Assembly (NCBI GenBank): GCA_910577235.1
Contig: CAJTMX010000025.1
Span: 1-64,000, forward strand
DNA from: an uncultured Acetatifactor sp.
GTDB taxonomy: Bacteria > Bacillota > Clostridia > Lachnospirales > Lachnospiraceae
Direction: 5' to 3'
Length of the DNA stretch: 64,000 nt
The stretch's first letter is position 1. Every line of letters starts with the position of its first letter. The notes beneath the pieces are model-generated. The model was not told the origin of the DNA. It saw only the letters and a program-made list of their open reading frames with translations, and did not search any database. The position numbers and the translations under genes are program-made. Shown in pieces: positions 31,195 through 40,322 of the stretch.

Positions 31195-32904
31195 ATGAAA
31201 TCAGCGGCGGAATTACAGACACTATTAAGACAGATCGATCACAAGAGTTATCCGGCCTACAAGGATACCCGGGGACAGTATCAGTTTCAGCAGTATGTGC
31301 TGTCCATCGACCATGTGCAGGGAGATCCTTTTGCGGCGCCCTCCAAGGTGAGTTTGATCGTGCCGGGGAAAGTGGCAGGCTTTGAGCGGGGCTGTTATGA
31401 GCAAAAGCACAGGAGGATCGCCTTTCAGGATTATCTGCTGCGCCGAATGGCGGGCAAGATACGTGAGTATTCTTTCAAGGCCAAGGGTTCGGGAAAAAGC
31501 GGCCTGCTGGGCATCAGCCAGCCGGGGCAGGAGATTCTTGAGCGCAGCGCCTGCCAGGTTGATCCCGGGGACGGCCGGGTAACGGTACGCATGGAGATCG
31601 GTTTTCCGGCCAACGGACGTACCATCAACGCGGGAGAACTGGTCAAGATCCTGTTTGATTTTTTGCCGGTATGCGTAAAGCAGACCCTGTTGGCGGCCTC
31701 CTGTTCCAAAGAAAGTCTGGAGAAGGTACTGTTTCTGGCGGATGACCAGCTCTATATCCGGGGGCAGTTAAAGGAAAGAGAGCTGGTGGCGTTTGTGGCG
31801 GACGGGGCGGTGTTGCCCCGCAGGTCCGGCATATCCGCCCAGCCCATGAAGGATGCGGTGGCTTTTGCCAGTCCCCAGGAGATGGCGATGACTTTGCAGC
31901 TGCCTCATAGGGGCGAGCTGAGAGGTATGGGTATTCGCAGGGGTGTAACGCTGATCGTGGGCGGCGGATACCACGGAAAGTCAACACTGTTGGAGGCGCT
32001 GGAAAAGGGAGTTTATGACCATATAGCCGGGGACGGCAGGGAGTATGTGCTGACGGATGCCAGCGCCATGAAACTTCGGGCGGAGGACGGCAGGAGTATT
32101 CAACAGACGGATATCTCCATGTTTATCCGCAATCTGCCGGGAGGTAAGGATACCAGACATTTTTATACCGAGGATGCCAGCGGCAGTACCTCCCAGGCGG
32201 CGGCCACCGTGGAGGCGGTGGAGATGGGGGCGGAGGTATTTCTGATAGACGAGGATACCAGCGCCACGAACTTTATGATCCGTGACGAGCTGATGCAGCG
32301 TGTGGTGAGTCGGGACATGGAACCGATCATCCCTTTTATAGACAGGGTGCGGGAACTGTATGAGGATTACGGTATCTCCACGATCCTGGTAGCGGGCAGC
32401 TGCGGCTCCTATTTCCACAAGGCGGACTGCATCGTGCAGATGAACAGATATCGCCCGGTGGAGATTACAGCCTTGGCTAAACAGGAGGCCCAGCAGTTCC
32501 CCTATACGCTGGGCAGCGCTCCGGCGGCGGAGAAACCTGATTTTGGCAGAGTGATCAAGGCGGACCAGGCTTTTGCCAGAGATGATAGGATTAAGATGAA
32601 AACTATGGGGCTGGACGGTTTTTCCATCAACAGGGAGACCGTGGACATGCGCTATGTGGAGCAGCTTGTGGACAGTGAACAGCTCACGTCTCTGGCCCAT
32701 ATGATCAAGTACATGAAGTGCCGAAGCTTTGACGGGCGCAAGACCATGAGACAGGCTGTGGATGCATTGTACGAGGAGGTGGAAAAAAACGGATTTTCCG
32801 CTTTCTGTCCCGGGCGGGAAAGCCTGCCGGGCAATCTGTCCATGCCCCGGCGCCAGGAGTTGTACGCGGCGTTAAACCGCTGCCGGGAGTTGGTGCGGAT
32901 ATAG
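31195..32904 (+). CDS. ABC-class P-loop ATPase (PF09818 type)
   Basis: 569 residues of the predicted 'ATPase of the ABC class' family. An N-terminal domain (SAAELQTLLRQIDHKSYPAY, SLIVPGKVAGF) is followed by Walker A VGGGYHGKSTL (about residue 257), then the DARHFYTEDASGSTSQA-like region (here TRHFYTEDASGSTSQA), a Walker B EVFLIDEDTSATNFMIRD (about 347) and VAGSCGSYFHKADCIVQM. The role is unknown. AGAGGT sits before the ATG at 31195. A terminator follows. It comes 55 bases after rloB, but the family is widespread without it, so I do not count it as part of the defence pair. Confidence 0.9.
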   Translation: MKSAAELQTLLRQIDHKSYPAYKDTRGQYQFQQYVLSIDHVQGDPFAAPSKVSLIVPGKVAGFERGCYEQKHRRIAFQDYLLRRMAGKIREYSFKAKGSGKSGLLGISQPGQEILERSACQVDPGDGRVTVRMEIGFPANGRTINAGELVKILFDFLPVCVKQTLLAASCSKESLEKVLFLADDQLYIRGQLKERELVAFVADGAVLPRRSGISAQPMKDAVAFASPQEMAMTLQLPHRGELRGMGIRRGVTLIVGGGYHGKSTLLEALEKGVYDHIAGDGREYVLTDASAMKLRAEDGRSIQQTDISMFIRNLPGGKDTRHFYTEDASGSTSQAAATVEAVEMGAEVFLIDEDTSATNFMIRDELMQRVVSRDMEPIIPFIDRVRELYEDYGISTILVAGSCGSYFHKADCIVQMNRYRPVEITALAKQEAQQFPYTLGSAPAAEKPDFGRVIKADQAFARDDRIKMKTMGLDGFSINRETVDMRYVEQLVDSEQLTSLAHMIKYMKCRSFDGRKTMRQAVDALYEEVEKNGFSAFCPGRESLPGNLSMPRRQELYAALNRCRELVRI

Positions 32905-32912
32905 GAAAAATA

Positions 32913-32943
32913 AAGGCTGTGTCCTTTGACGCACAGCCTTTTT
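32913..32943 (+). terminator. Terminator after the ABC-class ATPase gene
   Basis: AAGGCTGTGT pairs with GCACAGCCTT (one G-T pair), and TTTT follows. Confidence 0.88.
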
Positions 32944-32977
32944 GTCATTTTCTGCGGTCATTTTCCCCAAAAGAATG

Positions 32978-33006
32978 TTGCGGTTGGACAAGTTAAAGAG
33001 TATAAT
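32978..33006 (+). promoter_or_regulatory. Promoter of the SGNH-hydrolase gene
   Basis: TTGCGG (32978-32983), 17-base spacer, TATAAT (33001-33006). Confidence 0.7.
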
Positions 33007-33071
33007 ATGTGGAAAACAGCCGACGGATTGCCGGTATATTTCGGAAAGCCAGGCATATGAACGGAGGGAAA

Positions 33072-34169
33072 ATGGCAAAAAAAGCGTTTTTGAAGAACTG
33101 TAAAATAAATAATCATATATTGGGGATGACCATCGGCGCTCTGGCTGTGGCCACCCTTGCCCTGTTGTCAGTACTGTGTTTTTGGCTTTTCTTTTCTCCC
33201 CCGGTTGACGCGGAGATCGACGATCTGACTTATACCACTAAAAAGATAGGCATTGAAGAGCTGCAGCCCAGTCAGGAGGCGCAGCCTCCGGAGCCTGTGG
33301 ACGCAACACCGAAAGACCCGGAACCTACACAGGAGCCGGTGGAGGAACCGGACCCGTACACTTATACGGAAATGGACGGGACCCTCTATGCGCAGACGTC
33401 CCTGCGGGTGCGGGATCAGCCCTCTACAGACGGAGAGCGCATCGGCGGCCTCTACCGTAATCAGGAGGTCAGGATCACGGGTAGATGCAATGAGACGGGA
33501 TGGTACCGCATCGACTATTACGGCGATGTGGGTTATGCCTCCAACGACTATCTGGCCGAGGAGCCGGTAAAGCTGGATATCACCCAGTCTGTGGGGAGCT
33601 TTGCGGCGGTGGATAAGAGCTATTACGACAATGTGCTCTTTATCGGAGATTCCCTGACTGTGGGTCTTTCCATGTATGGCTCACTGAAAAACGCCAACTA
33701 TTTCTGCATAAACGGAATGGGGGCAAGCGAAGCCCTGACCAGGGACATGGACGGAGTCACGCTGGACGCATTGCTGGATCTGAGACAGTATGATGCGGTT
33801 TACATTATGCTGGGGATCAATGATATGGGAGGAAAGCGCAAGAGCTATCTGGCGTCCTATAGTTCCCTGCTCAGCCATGTGCAGGAGAAACAGCCGGACG
33901 CGGATATTGTGATACAGTCCATACTGCCGGTGACTTCCTCTTATACCGCCGAACATCCCAGCTTTAACAACGACGAGATCCGGGAGCGCAACGCCTCCCT
34001 GTCGGAGCTGGCGGACAGCGAGACTATCTTTTATCTGGATCTGAACGCTTTCTTTGTAGATGAGGCGGGTAATTTAAACTCCAGCCAGGCCAGGGACGGC
34101 CTGCATCTGACGGCTAAGTCCTACAAGGTTTGGAGAGAGGCATTGTTGGCCAACGGTATTGTAAAATAA
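33072..34169 (+). CDS. Membrane-anchored SH3-domain SGNH/GDSL hydrolase
   Basis: About 365 residues. It has a short cytoplasmic N-terminus, one membrane segment (LGMTIGALAVATLALLSVLC), then a Pro/Glu-rich linker (residues about 60-95). A bacterial SH3 domain (about 100-165, SLRVRDQPSTDGERIGGLY) would bind the cell wall. The SGNH hydrolase domain has FIGDSLTVGL (nucleophile Ser, about 193), the Gly block, GINDMGGK (Asn block) and DGLHLT (Asp/His, about 350). It probably removes acyl groups from wall glycans or peptidoglycan outside the cell. The start is uncertain: the ATG at 33057 is also possible, because GGAGG lies only 4 bases before 33072. Confidence 0.85.
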   Translation: MAKKAFLKNCKINNHILGMTIGALAVATLALLSVLCFWLFFSPPVDAEIDDLTYTTKKIGIEELQPSQEAQPPEPVDATPKDPEPTQEPVEEPDPYTYTEMDGTLYAQTSLRVRDQPSTDGERIGGLYRNQEVRITGRCNETGWYRIDYYGDVGYASNDYLAEEPVKLDITQSVGSFAAVDKSYYDNVLFIGDSLTVGLSMYGSLKNANYFCINGMGASEALTRDMDGVTLDALLDLRQYDAVYIMLGINDMGGKRKSYLASYSSLLSHVQEKQPDADIVIQSILPVTSSYTAEHPSFNNDEIRERNASLSELADSETIFYLDLNAFFVDEAGNLNSSQARDGLHLTAKSYKVWREALLANGIVK

Positions 34170-34302
34170 AATATAATGGTTTTTTACATGGCCTTGTGAT
34201 ACAATGAGTAAAATGCTCCGCATTTAACTCTTAATAATGTTTTTTGAACAGACAATGCGCCAAAGCGCGTGAAAACTAACATCGACTAAGGAGGAACGAT
34301 CA

Positions 34303-35577
34303 ATGAACATGAACAGCATCTGTGTGCAGGGCGGCTATACGCCGGGTAACGGACAGCCCCGCCAGATTCCCATTGTACAGAGCACCACTTTCAAGTATGA
34401 CACCAGCGAGGATATGGGCAAACTGTTTGATCTGGAGGCCAGCGGCTATTTCTATACCCGCCTTCAGAATCCCACCAACGACTTTGTGGCAGCCAAGATC
34501 TGTCAGATGGAGGGGGGGACGGCGGCCATGCTCACCAGCAGCGGGCAGGCGGCTACCTTTTATGCCCTGTTCAATATATGCGGCGCGGGGGATCATATCG
34601 TAGCCTCCAGCAGTATTTACGGCGGTTCTTATAATCTGATCTCCGTCACGATGAAGAGAATGGGGATAGAGGTTACTTTTGTGGACCCGGATGCCTCTGA
34701 GGAAGAGTTAAGCGCGGCCTTTTTACCCAACACCAAAGTGATGTTCGGCGAGACCATCGCCAACCCGGCGCTGACAGTACTGGATATTGAGAAGTTTGCC
34801 AGATGCGCTCACAGCCACGGAGTACCTCTGATTATTGACAACACCTTTGCCACTCCCGTCAATTGCCGTCCTTTTGAGTGGGGAGCGGACATCGTGACCC
34901 ATTCCACCACCAAGTATATGGACGGCCACGGCGCGGCGGTGGGCGGCTGTATCGTGGACAGCGGTAAGTTTGACTGGATGGCCCATGCGGACAAGTATCC
35001 CGGGCTATGTACGCCCGATGAGAGCTATCACGGCGTTACCTATGCGGAGAAATTCGGACAGGGCGGCGCTTTCATCACCAAGTGCACGGCACAGTTGATG
35101 CGGGACTTGGGCTCCATTCAGAGCCCTCAGCACGCCTTTATCCTCAATCTGGGCCTGGAGAGCCTGCATGTGCGCATGAAACGCCACTGCGAGAACGGTC
35201 AGGCCGTGGCGGAGTATCTGGCGTCCCATCCCAAGGTGGCCTATGTGAATTATTGCGGCCTGCCCGGGGACAAATACTATGAGCTGGCCCAGAAGTATCT
35301 GCCTGACGGCAGCTGCGGCGTGGTATCCTTTGGACTTAAGGGGGGCAGAGAGGCGGCCAACACTTTTATGAAGAATCTGAAGATGGCGGCTATCGAGACT
35401 CATGTGGCGGACGCTCGTACCTGCTGCCTGAATCCCGCGTCCAGTACCCACCGTCAAATGACGGACGAACAGCTTGTGGAGGCCGGCGTGCCTGCGGAGC
35501 TGGTGCGTATGAGCTGCGGTCTGGAGGACAAGGAGGATTTGATCGCCGACATAGCCCAGGCACTGGAGAAGTGTTGA
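34303..35577 (+). CDS. metY: O-acetylhomoserine sulfhydrylase (Cys/Met metabolism PLP enzyme)
   Basis: 424 residues of the Cys/Met-metabolism PLP family. It makes homocysteine from O-acetylhomoserine and sulfide (or methionine with methanethiol). Conserved parts are YTRLQNPTNDFVAAKICQ, SSGQAATFYALFN, the PLP-aspartate segment VPLIIDNTFATPVNCRPFEWG, and the Schiff-base Lys in THSTTKYMDGHG (about residue 206). The C-terminus has VADARTCCLNPASSTHRQM and MSCGLEDKEDLIADI. The length favours MetY over cystathionine synthase (about 380). AAGGAGG precedes the ATG. It stands alone with a terminator. Confidence 0.93.
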   Translation: MNMNSICVQGGYTPGNGQPRQIPIVQSTTFKYDTSEDMGKLFDLEASGYFYTRLQNPTNDFVAAKICQMEGGTAAMLTSSGQAATFYALFNICGAGDHIVASSSIYGGSYNLISVTMKRMGIEVTFVDPDASEEELSAAFLPNTKVMFGETIANPALTVLDIEKFARCAHSHGVPLIIDNTFATPVNCRPFEWGADIVTHSTTKYMDGHGAAVGGCIVDSGKFDWMAHADKYPGLCTPDESYHGVTYAEKFGQGGAFITKCTAQLMRDLGSIQSPQHAFILNLGLESLHVRMKRHCENGQAVAEYLASHPKVAYVNYCGLPGDKYYELAQKYLPDGSCGVVSFGLKGGREAANTFMKNLKMAAIETHVADARTCCLNPASSTHRQMTDEQLVEAGVPAELVRMSCGLEDKEDLIADIAQALEKC

Positions 35578-35615
35578 GTGCCGGGATATACAAGAACAAC
35601 TGTTCTGCAAAATCC

Positions 35616-35644
35616 TTGCGAAACTTTTGCCCATATGATATGAT
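35616..35644 (+). promoter_or_regulatory. Possible promoter of the MrfA-type helicase gene
   Basis: TTGCGA (35616-35621), 17-base spacer, TATGAT (35639-35644). The predicted start lies inside the metY terminator stem. Confidence 0.5.
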
Positions 35645-35646
35645 GG

Positions 35647-35680
35647 ATACAGCCGGATCGATAGGTCTGGCTGTATTTTT
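35647..35680 (+). terminator. Terminator after metY
   Basis: ATACAGCC (35647-35654) pairs with GGCTGTAT (35669-35676), extended by GA/TC pairs, followed by TTTTTAT. Confidence 0.85.
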
Positions 35681-35724
35681 ATAGTGTGTGTTACGGACGT
35701 ACATTACCGGAGGACAGAGGATTT

Positions 35725-38160
35725 ATGGATATAAATGATATGATCGTATACAGCCGCACCGTTCCTGCCAGGGAGGCGGAGTATGCGGAATATCCGGCAG
35801 AACTGCTGCCGGAGCTGGCCGGATATCTGCAGCGGCAGGGGATCAAACGGCTCTACAGCCATCAGGCGGAGATGTTTGAACTGGCGCGTGGGGGTGAGAA
35901 TGTGGTGATCACAACCTCTACAGCCAGCGGTAAGACGCTGGGCTTTTTGCTGCCTGTGCTGCAGGAGATTCTGAGTGATCCCCGGGCAAGGGCTATCTTT
36001 ATCTATCCCACCAAGGCGCTGGCCAGCGACCAGTACAAGGCTTTGCGGCCCGCGCTTGCATATTTCGGGGAGGACAGGATATCGGCGGGCGTCTATGACG
36101 GAGACACCCCTCCCGCCGAACGCAGCCGGATTCGCCGCGGCGCCAATATCATACTGACCAATCCGGAGATGCTCAACAGTTCCTTTCTGCCCAATCACAG
36201 CAAGTATGGATTCGATCTGCTGTTTGCCAATCTACGGTATGTGGTCATCGACGAACTGCACACTTACAGGGGGGCTTTCGGCTCCCATCTGGCCAATGTG
36301 ATGCGGCGTTTCGGACGGGTGTGCCGGTACTACCACAGTGATCCGGGCTTTCTGTGCAGTTCCGCAACCATTGCCAATCCTCTGGAACTGGCTCAAGGTA
36401 TATGCGGACGGCGTTTCGCGCGGGTGGAACGGGACGGAGCCCCCCGGGCCTGCCGTCGGTATCTGTTTCTCCAGCCGCCTAAGATCCTGGATAATCAAGG
36501 CAATGAGATCGGGCAGACCGCTGCCGCAACCGTGGCTGCCAACCTGCTGCCTGAATTGATGGAGAAGGGGACCAGCTTTATCGCCTTTGCCAGTTCCAGA
36601 AGGAATGTGGAGATCGTACTGAAGGAGGCCAGGGATCTGCTGGACGGTGAGGATGCGGCGCAGCCGGGCAGGATGCGGGCGCTGCATCCTGAGCAGTTGA
36701 TGATAAACCGCATTGCAGGATACCGGGGCGGCTATACTCCCAGAGAACGCCGGGAGATAGAGGACAGGATGAACCGTGGAGAACTGCTTGGATTGGTGGC
36801 CACCAATGCCCTGGAGCTGGGAATTGATATCGGCAGCCTGGATGCAACCGTGCTGGTTGGCTACCCGGACACAAGGGCATCTTTCTGGCAGCAGACCGGC
36901 AGGGCGGGCAGGAGCGGGCGCAGCTGTACCAACTATATGATCCTGCGGGAGATGCCCTTTGACCGATATATCGCCGTGAACCCGGACTGGCTTTTTGACA
37001 GCGGCAGTGAGAGTGCGGTCATAGACCCGGACAATCTGCTGATACAGCTGGCCCATATCCGGTCTGCCGCCGCGGAGATCCCTCTGGACAAGCGGGACGG
37101 GGAACTGTTTCCCGATCTGGGGGAGGCTATCCCGGTACTTATGGAGGCGGGGGAGTTGACATGCCAGGGCGGGCGTTATGTATGGTGCGGACAGAGTTTT
37201 CCGGAGGGGGATTACAGCCTGCGCAATATTGACAACGGGCGCTACAAGCTGATCAACCGGGACACGGGAGAGCATATCACGGAGATGGACGAATTGCAGG
37301 CTTTCCGGGAGATCCATACGGGAGCCGTGTATATGCATGGCGGGACCCAATATCAGGTCATATCCATGGACCGGGAGACTCGCACCGGTTATGCGGCACC
37401 GTTTTCGGGAAACTATTATACGGTTCCCGGCGGTAACACGGAGGTCCGGCAGCTGATGATCCGGCTGACCTGTAGCTATGAACAGGCGGAGAGCGAGGGC
37501 GGGCTGATCCCGGCATGTTTCGGAGAGATCCATGTGGAGGATGTGATCAGCATGTACAAAAAGCTGGAGTTCCATAACCATCAGAATCTTGGCTGCGACC
37601 AGCTCTCCCAGCCGCTGACAAAACAGTATGATACGGAGGGGGCATGGATCGCGCTGCCGGAGGAAGTGGTGCGGGTATACCGCAGCCTGCTGCAGGAGAG
37701 CGCGGGTGGGAAAAAGCCGCTGAACGATCACTTTGAGGGTCTCTGTTACGCTCTGGAGAACGCCACCAGGATGCTGACCATGACGGAAAAAGAAGATATC
37801 GGCGTCATAACCTCCGGCAATGCGGTGGGAGAGCAGACGTCTCCGGAGGATCAGGTTGTGGTCTATATCTACGATAAGTTTGTGGGAGGGCTGGGATACG
37901 CGGAGAAAGCTTATGAGCGGATGCCGGAGATCATCGGCCATGCCCGGGCGCTGGTGGCCGGATGCGGCTGCAAAAACGGCTGTATCGCTTGCATCGGGGA
38001 TTATCGACTGGATAAGTCAAAAGTGCTGTGGGGACTGGAGAAAATACAGCTCTCGCGGTTGGGGCAGACCGCGGCGGGAGAGAGTGAAACAAAACGGCAG
38101 AAAATGCAAAAACGCCTGGACAGCGTCCGGCGGATCTCGCGGGACGGGCAACAGTCTTGA
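35725..38160 (+). CDS. mrfA: DEAD-box helicase with Cys-cluster C-terminus (MrfA/YprA-like)
   Basis: 811 residues of the Hrq1/MrfA superfamily 2 helicases, which in Bacillus help repair mitomycin C damage. Motif I is TSTASGKT (about residue 70), motif II VIDELHTYRG (about 172), SSATIANP motif III, and motif VI is QQTGRAGRSGRS. The C-terminal DUF1998-type domain has VYIYDKFVGGLGYAEKAYE and a four-Cys cluster CGCKNGCIACIG (about 746) for metal binding. In Bacillus mrfA lies beside mrfB, an exonuclease gene; here a UvrD-like helicase gene follows instead. AGAGGA precedes the ATG at 35725. Confidence 0.9.
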   Translation: MDINDMIVYSRTVPAREAEYAEYPAELLPELAGYLQRQGIKRLYSHQAEMFELARGGENVVITTSTASGKTLGFLLPVLQEILSDPRARAIFIYPTKALASDQYKALRPALAYFGEDRISAGVYDGDTPPAERSRIRRGANIILTNPEMLNSSFLPNHSKYGFDLLFANLRYVVIDELHTYRGAFGSHLANVMRRFGRVCRYYHSDPGFLCSSATIANPLELAQGICGRRFARVERDGAPRACRRYLFLQPPKILDNQGNEIGQTAAATVAANLLPELMEKGTSFIAFASSRRNVEIVLKEARDLLDGEDAAQPGRMRALHPEQLMINRIAGYRGGYTPRERREIEDRMNRGELLGLVATNALELGIDIGSLDATVLVGYPDTRASFWQQTGRAGRSGRSCTNYMILREMPFDRYIAVNPDWLFDSGSESAVIDPDNLLIQLAHIRSAAAEIPLDKRDGELFPDLGEAIPVLMEAGELTCQGGRYVWCGQSFPEGDYSLRNIDNGRYKLINRDTGEHITEMDELQAFREIHTGAVYMHGGTQYQVISMDRETRTGYAAPFSGNYYTVPGGNTEVRQLMIRLTCSYEQAESEGGLIPACFGEIHVEDVISMYKKLEFHNHQNLGCDQLSQPLTKQYDTEGAWIALPEEVVRVYRSLLQESAGGKKPLNDHFEGLCYALENATRMLTMTEKEDIGVITSGNAVGEQTSPEDQVVVYIYDKFVGGLGYAEKAYERMPEIIGHARALVAGCGCKNGCIACIGDYRLDKSKVLWGLEKIQLSRLGQTAAGESETKRQKMQKRLDSVRRISRDGQQS

Positions 38161-38189
38161 AAAGCCGGCAAGTTCCCACTTTACCAGAG

Positions 38190-38540
38190 AGCAGCAGAGA
38201 GCGAGCCGCAAGGATGCGACGGAAGAAAAGCAGCGGAGAGCGAGCCGTAAGGATACGACGGAGGAAAAGGAGCGGAGAGTGAGCCGCAGGGATACGACGG
38301 AAGAAAAGCAGCGGAGAGCGAGCCGTAAGGATACGACGGAGGAAAAGCAGCGGAGAGCGAGCCGCAGGGATACAACGGAAGAAAAGTAGCGGAGAGTGAG
38401 CCGCAGGGATACGACGGAAGAAAAGTAGCGAAGAGCGAGCCGTAAGGATACAACGGAGGAAAAGGAGCGAAGAGTGATCTATAGAGATACCCCGGAAGTA
38501 AAGAAACGGAGAGTGAACCATAGAGATACAACGGAAGTAA
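38190..38540 (+). repeat. 39-bp minisatellite, about nine units
   Basis: Units start at 38190, 38229, 38268, 38307, 38346, 38385, 38424, 38463 and 38502. The core reads like GCGGAGAGCGAGCCGTAAGG and then ATACGACGGAGGAAA. The last two units are diverged. Because 39 is divisible by 3, several frames stay open on both strands, and one plus frame gives RRASRKDTTEEKQ repeats until a stop at 38387. There is no good start codon and no ribosome site, so I take it as noncoding. It fills the gap between the two helicase genes. Confidence 0.9.
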
Positions 38541-38556
38541 AGGAGCGGACTGGAAG

Positions 38557-40269
38557 ATGGTAACCGAGATATTGGATCGGCTGAATCCGTGGCAGCGGGA
38601 GGCGGTGCTGGATGACAGCGATACCTGCGTGGTCAATGCCAATGTGGGAAGCGGTAAGACCACGGTGCTGATCGCCAAGCTGCTATATTTGTACTATGTG
38701 AAAAATATTCCCTACAGCCGTATGATCGTGCTTACTTTTACCCACAAGGCGGCGGAGGAGATTCGCACACGGCTGGAGTGCCGGGAGGGGAACCTGGCAG
38801 CGGAGCAGCTGACGGGGTTCGGGACCTTTCACAGCGTGGCTTACCGGCTCCTGAAACAGACGCTGCCGGTGGAGGAGTTGGGCTATACCCGGGAGTTTAC
38901 TGTACTGCTGCCGGAGCAGGAGCTGGAACTTGCCGGAGAACTGATCCGACGGGAGGGATTTAAGATAAAGTATCCGGCCCGGTTGTCCAAACGCTTGGAA
39001 ACCGCCGCCCGCCTGGGCCCCGGGGGCAGAGACAGCGTGGAGGGAAAACGTCTGGACAAGCTGCGGGATGATATATGGCTGCTGGCGGAGGAGCTAAAGA
39101 GGGAGAAGAGACGCCGCAATACCATGACTTTTCAGGAATTGCTGGAAAACGCGGAGGTTCTCCTGGGAAAATACCCCATAAACCCGGAGTGGATAGTGAT
39201 CGATGAGGTGCAGGACAGCGACCAACGGCAGCTGGCCTTTCTGGACGCCCTGCGGGGCAGAGGAGCCAGGCTCTTTGCAGTGGGAGATCCCAATCAGGTC
39301 ATCTATGGCTGGAAGGGCAGCAGCATCAATGCCTGTTTTACTCTGGTTCACCGCTATGGGGCCAGGGAGATGACCCTGCCCATGAACTACCGCAGCGGCA
39401 GCAGAATACTGGAGGCGGCAGGACGTTTTAAGCAATACGGGGACAAGCTCACCGGCAGCAGGGACAGTCTGGGCCAGATCAAAATCCGGCAGGCCTATGA
39501 TCCGCTGGGGGAGGCATACTATCTGGCAGAACAGATTCGCGGTTTGGGACAGAGCGGTGTGCCACTGGAACAGATAGCGATCTTCTACCGGCTGCAGGCC
39601 CAGGCGCAGCAGCTTACGGATGTGTTCACCCGGGAGGGCATTCCCCATCTGGTGGTGGCCCGCAGGGAGAGAGACAGCGGGGAGGCTTATCTGGAGGAAG
39701 AGGGAGTCTCCCTGTACAGCCAGGAGATGGGGTTGAGCAGGGGGGAAGGCCATTGGGCAAAACCGGGTGTACGTCTCATGACCCTGCATGCGTCCAAAGG
39801 GCTGGAATTCACCCATGTATTCATCATAGGAGTCAATTACGGACTGATCCCTCTGCGCTCCGGCGGATTTGATGAGGAAGAGGAGGAGCGGCGATTATTT
39901 TTTGTGGGTATGACCAGAGCCAGGGACTACCTGGAACTGTCCTATTATACCCAGCCGGGAATGCCCGGAGTGGTATCCGGGGAGAGCCGCTATCTACAGA
40001 TGATTCCTCAAAGGCTTGTGGAACGGGTGGAAAACGGCATGATGACTGATTTGGCGGAGTATACCGCAGAAAACATGCCCGCCGGCAAGGAATCAGGCGC
40101 GGAAACGGAAGTATCGCCGGATGTTTCCCGACGGGTGCGCCATGTCAGATATGGGGTTGGTACGGTGATTCAGGAGTCGCCGGAGTGTATCGCGGTGGAT
40201 TTCGGAGAACTGGGAACAAAATCTTTTATAAAAGAGTTTGTGGACCTGGAGGACGTTGGGGAGCCGTAG
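38557..40269 (+). CDS. Compact UvrD/Rep-family (SF1) helicase
   Basis: 570 residues, shorter than UvrD or PcrA (about 720). Motif Q is LNPWQREAVL, Walker A NANVGSGKTT (residues 27-36), Ia TFTHKAAEEIRTRL, Walker B IVIDEVQDSDQ (about 212), III GDPNQVIYGWKG, IV MNYRSGSRILEAA, V MTLHASKGLEFTHVF and VI FVGMTRARDYLELS. The 2B region is reduced. The C-terminal 50 residues (VRHVRYGVGTVIQESPECIA) form a PcrA-like Tudor-type tail. It likely unwinds DNA in repair. It follows mrfA beyond the minisatellite, and the pair may share a function. The ribosome site is weak (GGAGCGGA). Confidence 0.92.
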   Translation: MVTEILDRLNPWQREAVLDDSDTCVVNANVGSGKTTVLIAKLLYLYYVKNIPYSRMIVLTFTHKAAEEIRTRLECREGNLAAEQLTGFGTFHSVAYRLLKQTLPVEELGYTREFTVLLPEQELELAGELIRREGFKIKYPARLSKRLETAARLGPGGRDSVEGKRLDKLRDDIWLLAEELKREKRRRNTMTFQELLENAEVLLGKYPINPEWIVIDEVQDSDQRQLAFLDALRGRGARLFAVGDPNQVIYGWKGSSINACFTLVHRYGAREMTLPMNYRSGSRILEAAGRFKQYGDKLTGSRDSLGQIKIRQAYDPLGEAYYLAEQIRGLGQSGVPLEQIAIFYRLQAQAQQLTDVFTREGIPHLVVARRERDSGEAYLEEEGVSLYSQEMGLSRGEGHWAKPGVRLMTLHASKGLEFTHVFIIGVNYGLIPLRSGGFDEEEEERRLFFVGMTRARDYLELSYYTQPGMPGVVSGESRYLQMIPQRLVERVENGMMTDLAEYTAENMPAGKESGAETEVSPDVSRRVRHVRYGVGTVIQESPECIAVDFGELGTKSFIKEFVDLEDVGEP

Positions 40270-40279
40270 ACAGCAGGAT

Positions 40280-40320
40280 CGCTCCCACTCTACCCGTGTC
40301 CGCAGGGTAAAGTGGGAGCG
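40280..40320. terminator. Long hairpin between convergent genes
   Basis: CGCTCCCACT pairs with AGTGGGAGCG, with an inner TACCC/GGGTA stem. No T run follows on either strand. It may still stop transcription from both sides, since the genes at 38557 (+) and 40323 (-) converge here. Confidence 0.55.
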
Positions 40321-40322
40321 CC

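Noticed and set aside
36232..37941. 569-codon minus-strand frame opposite the MrfA-type helicase
   Set aside because: Antisense shadow without homology features or a ribosome site.
37820..38678. Long open frames on both strands through the 39-bp repeats
   Set aside because: The 39-bp period keeps many frames open by chance. None has a start with ribosome site, and they overlap the ends of the two helicase genes.
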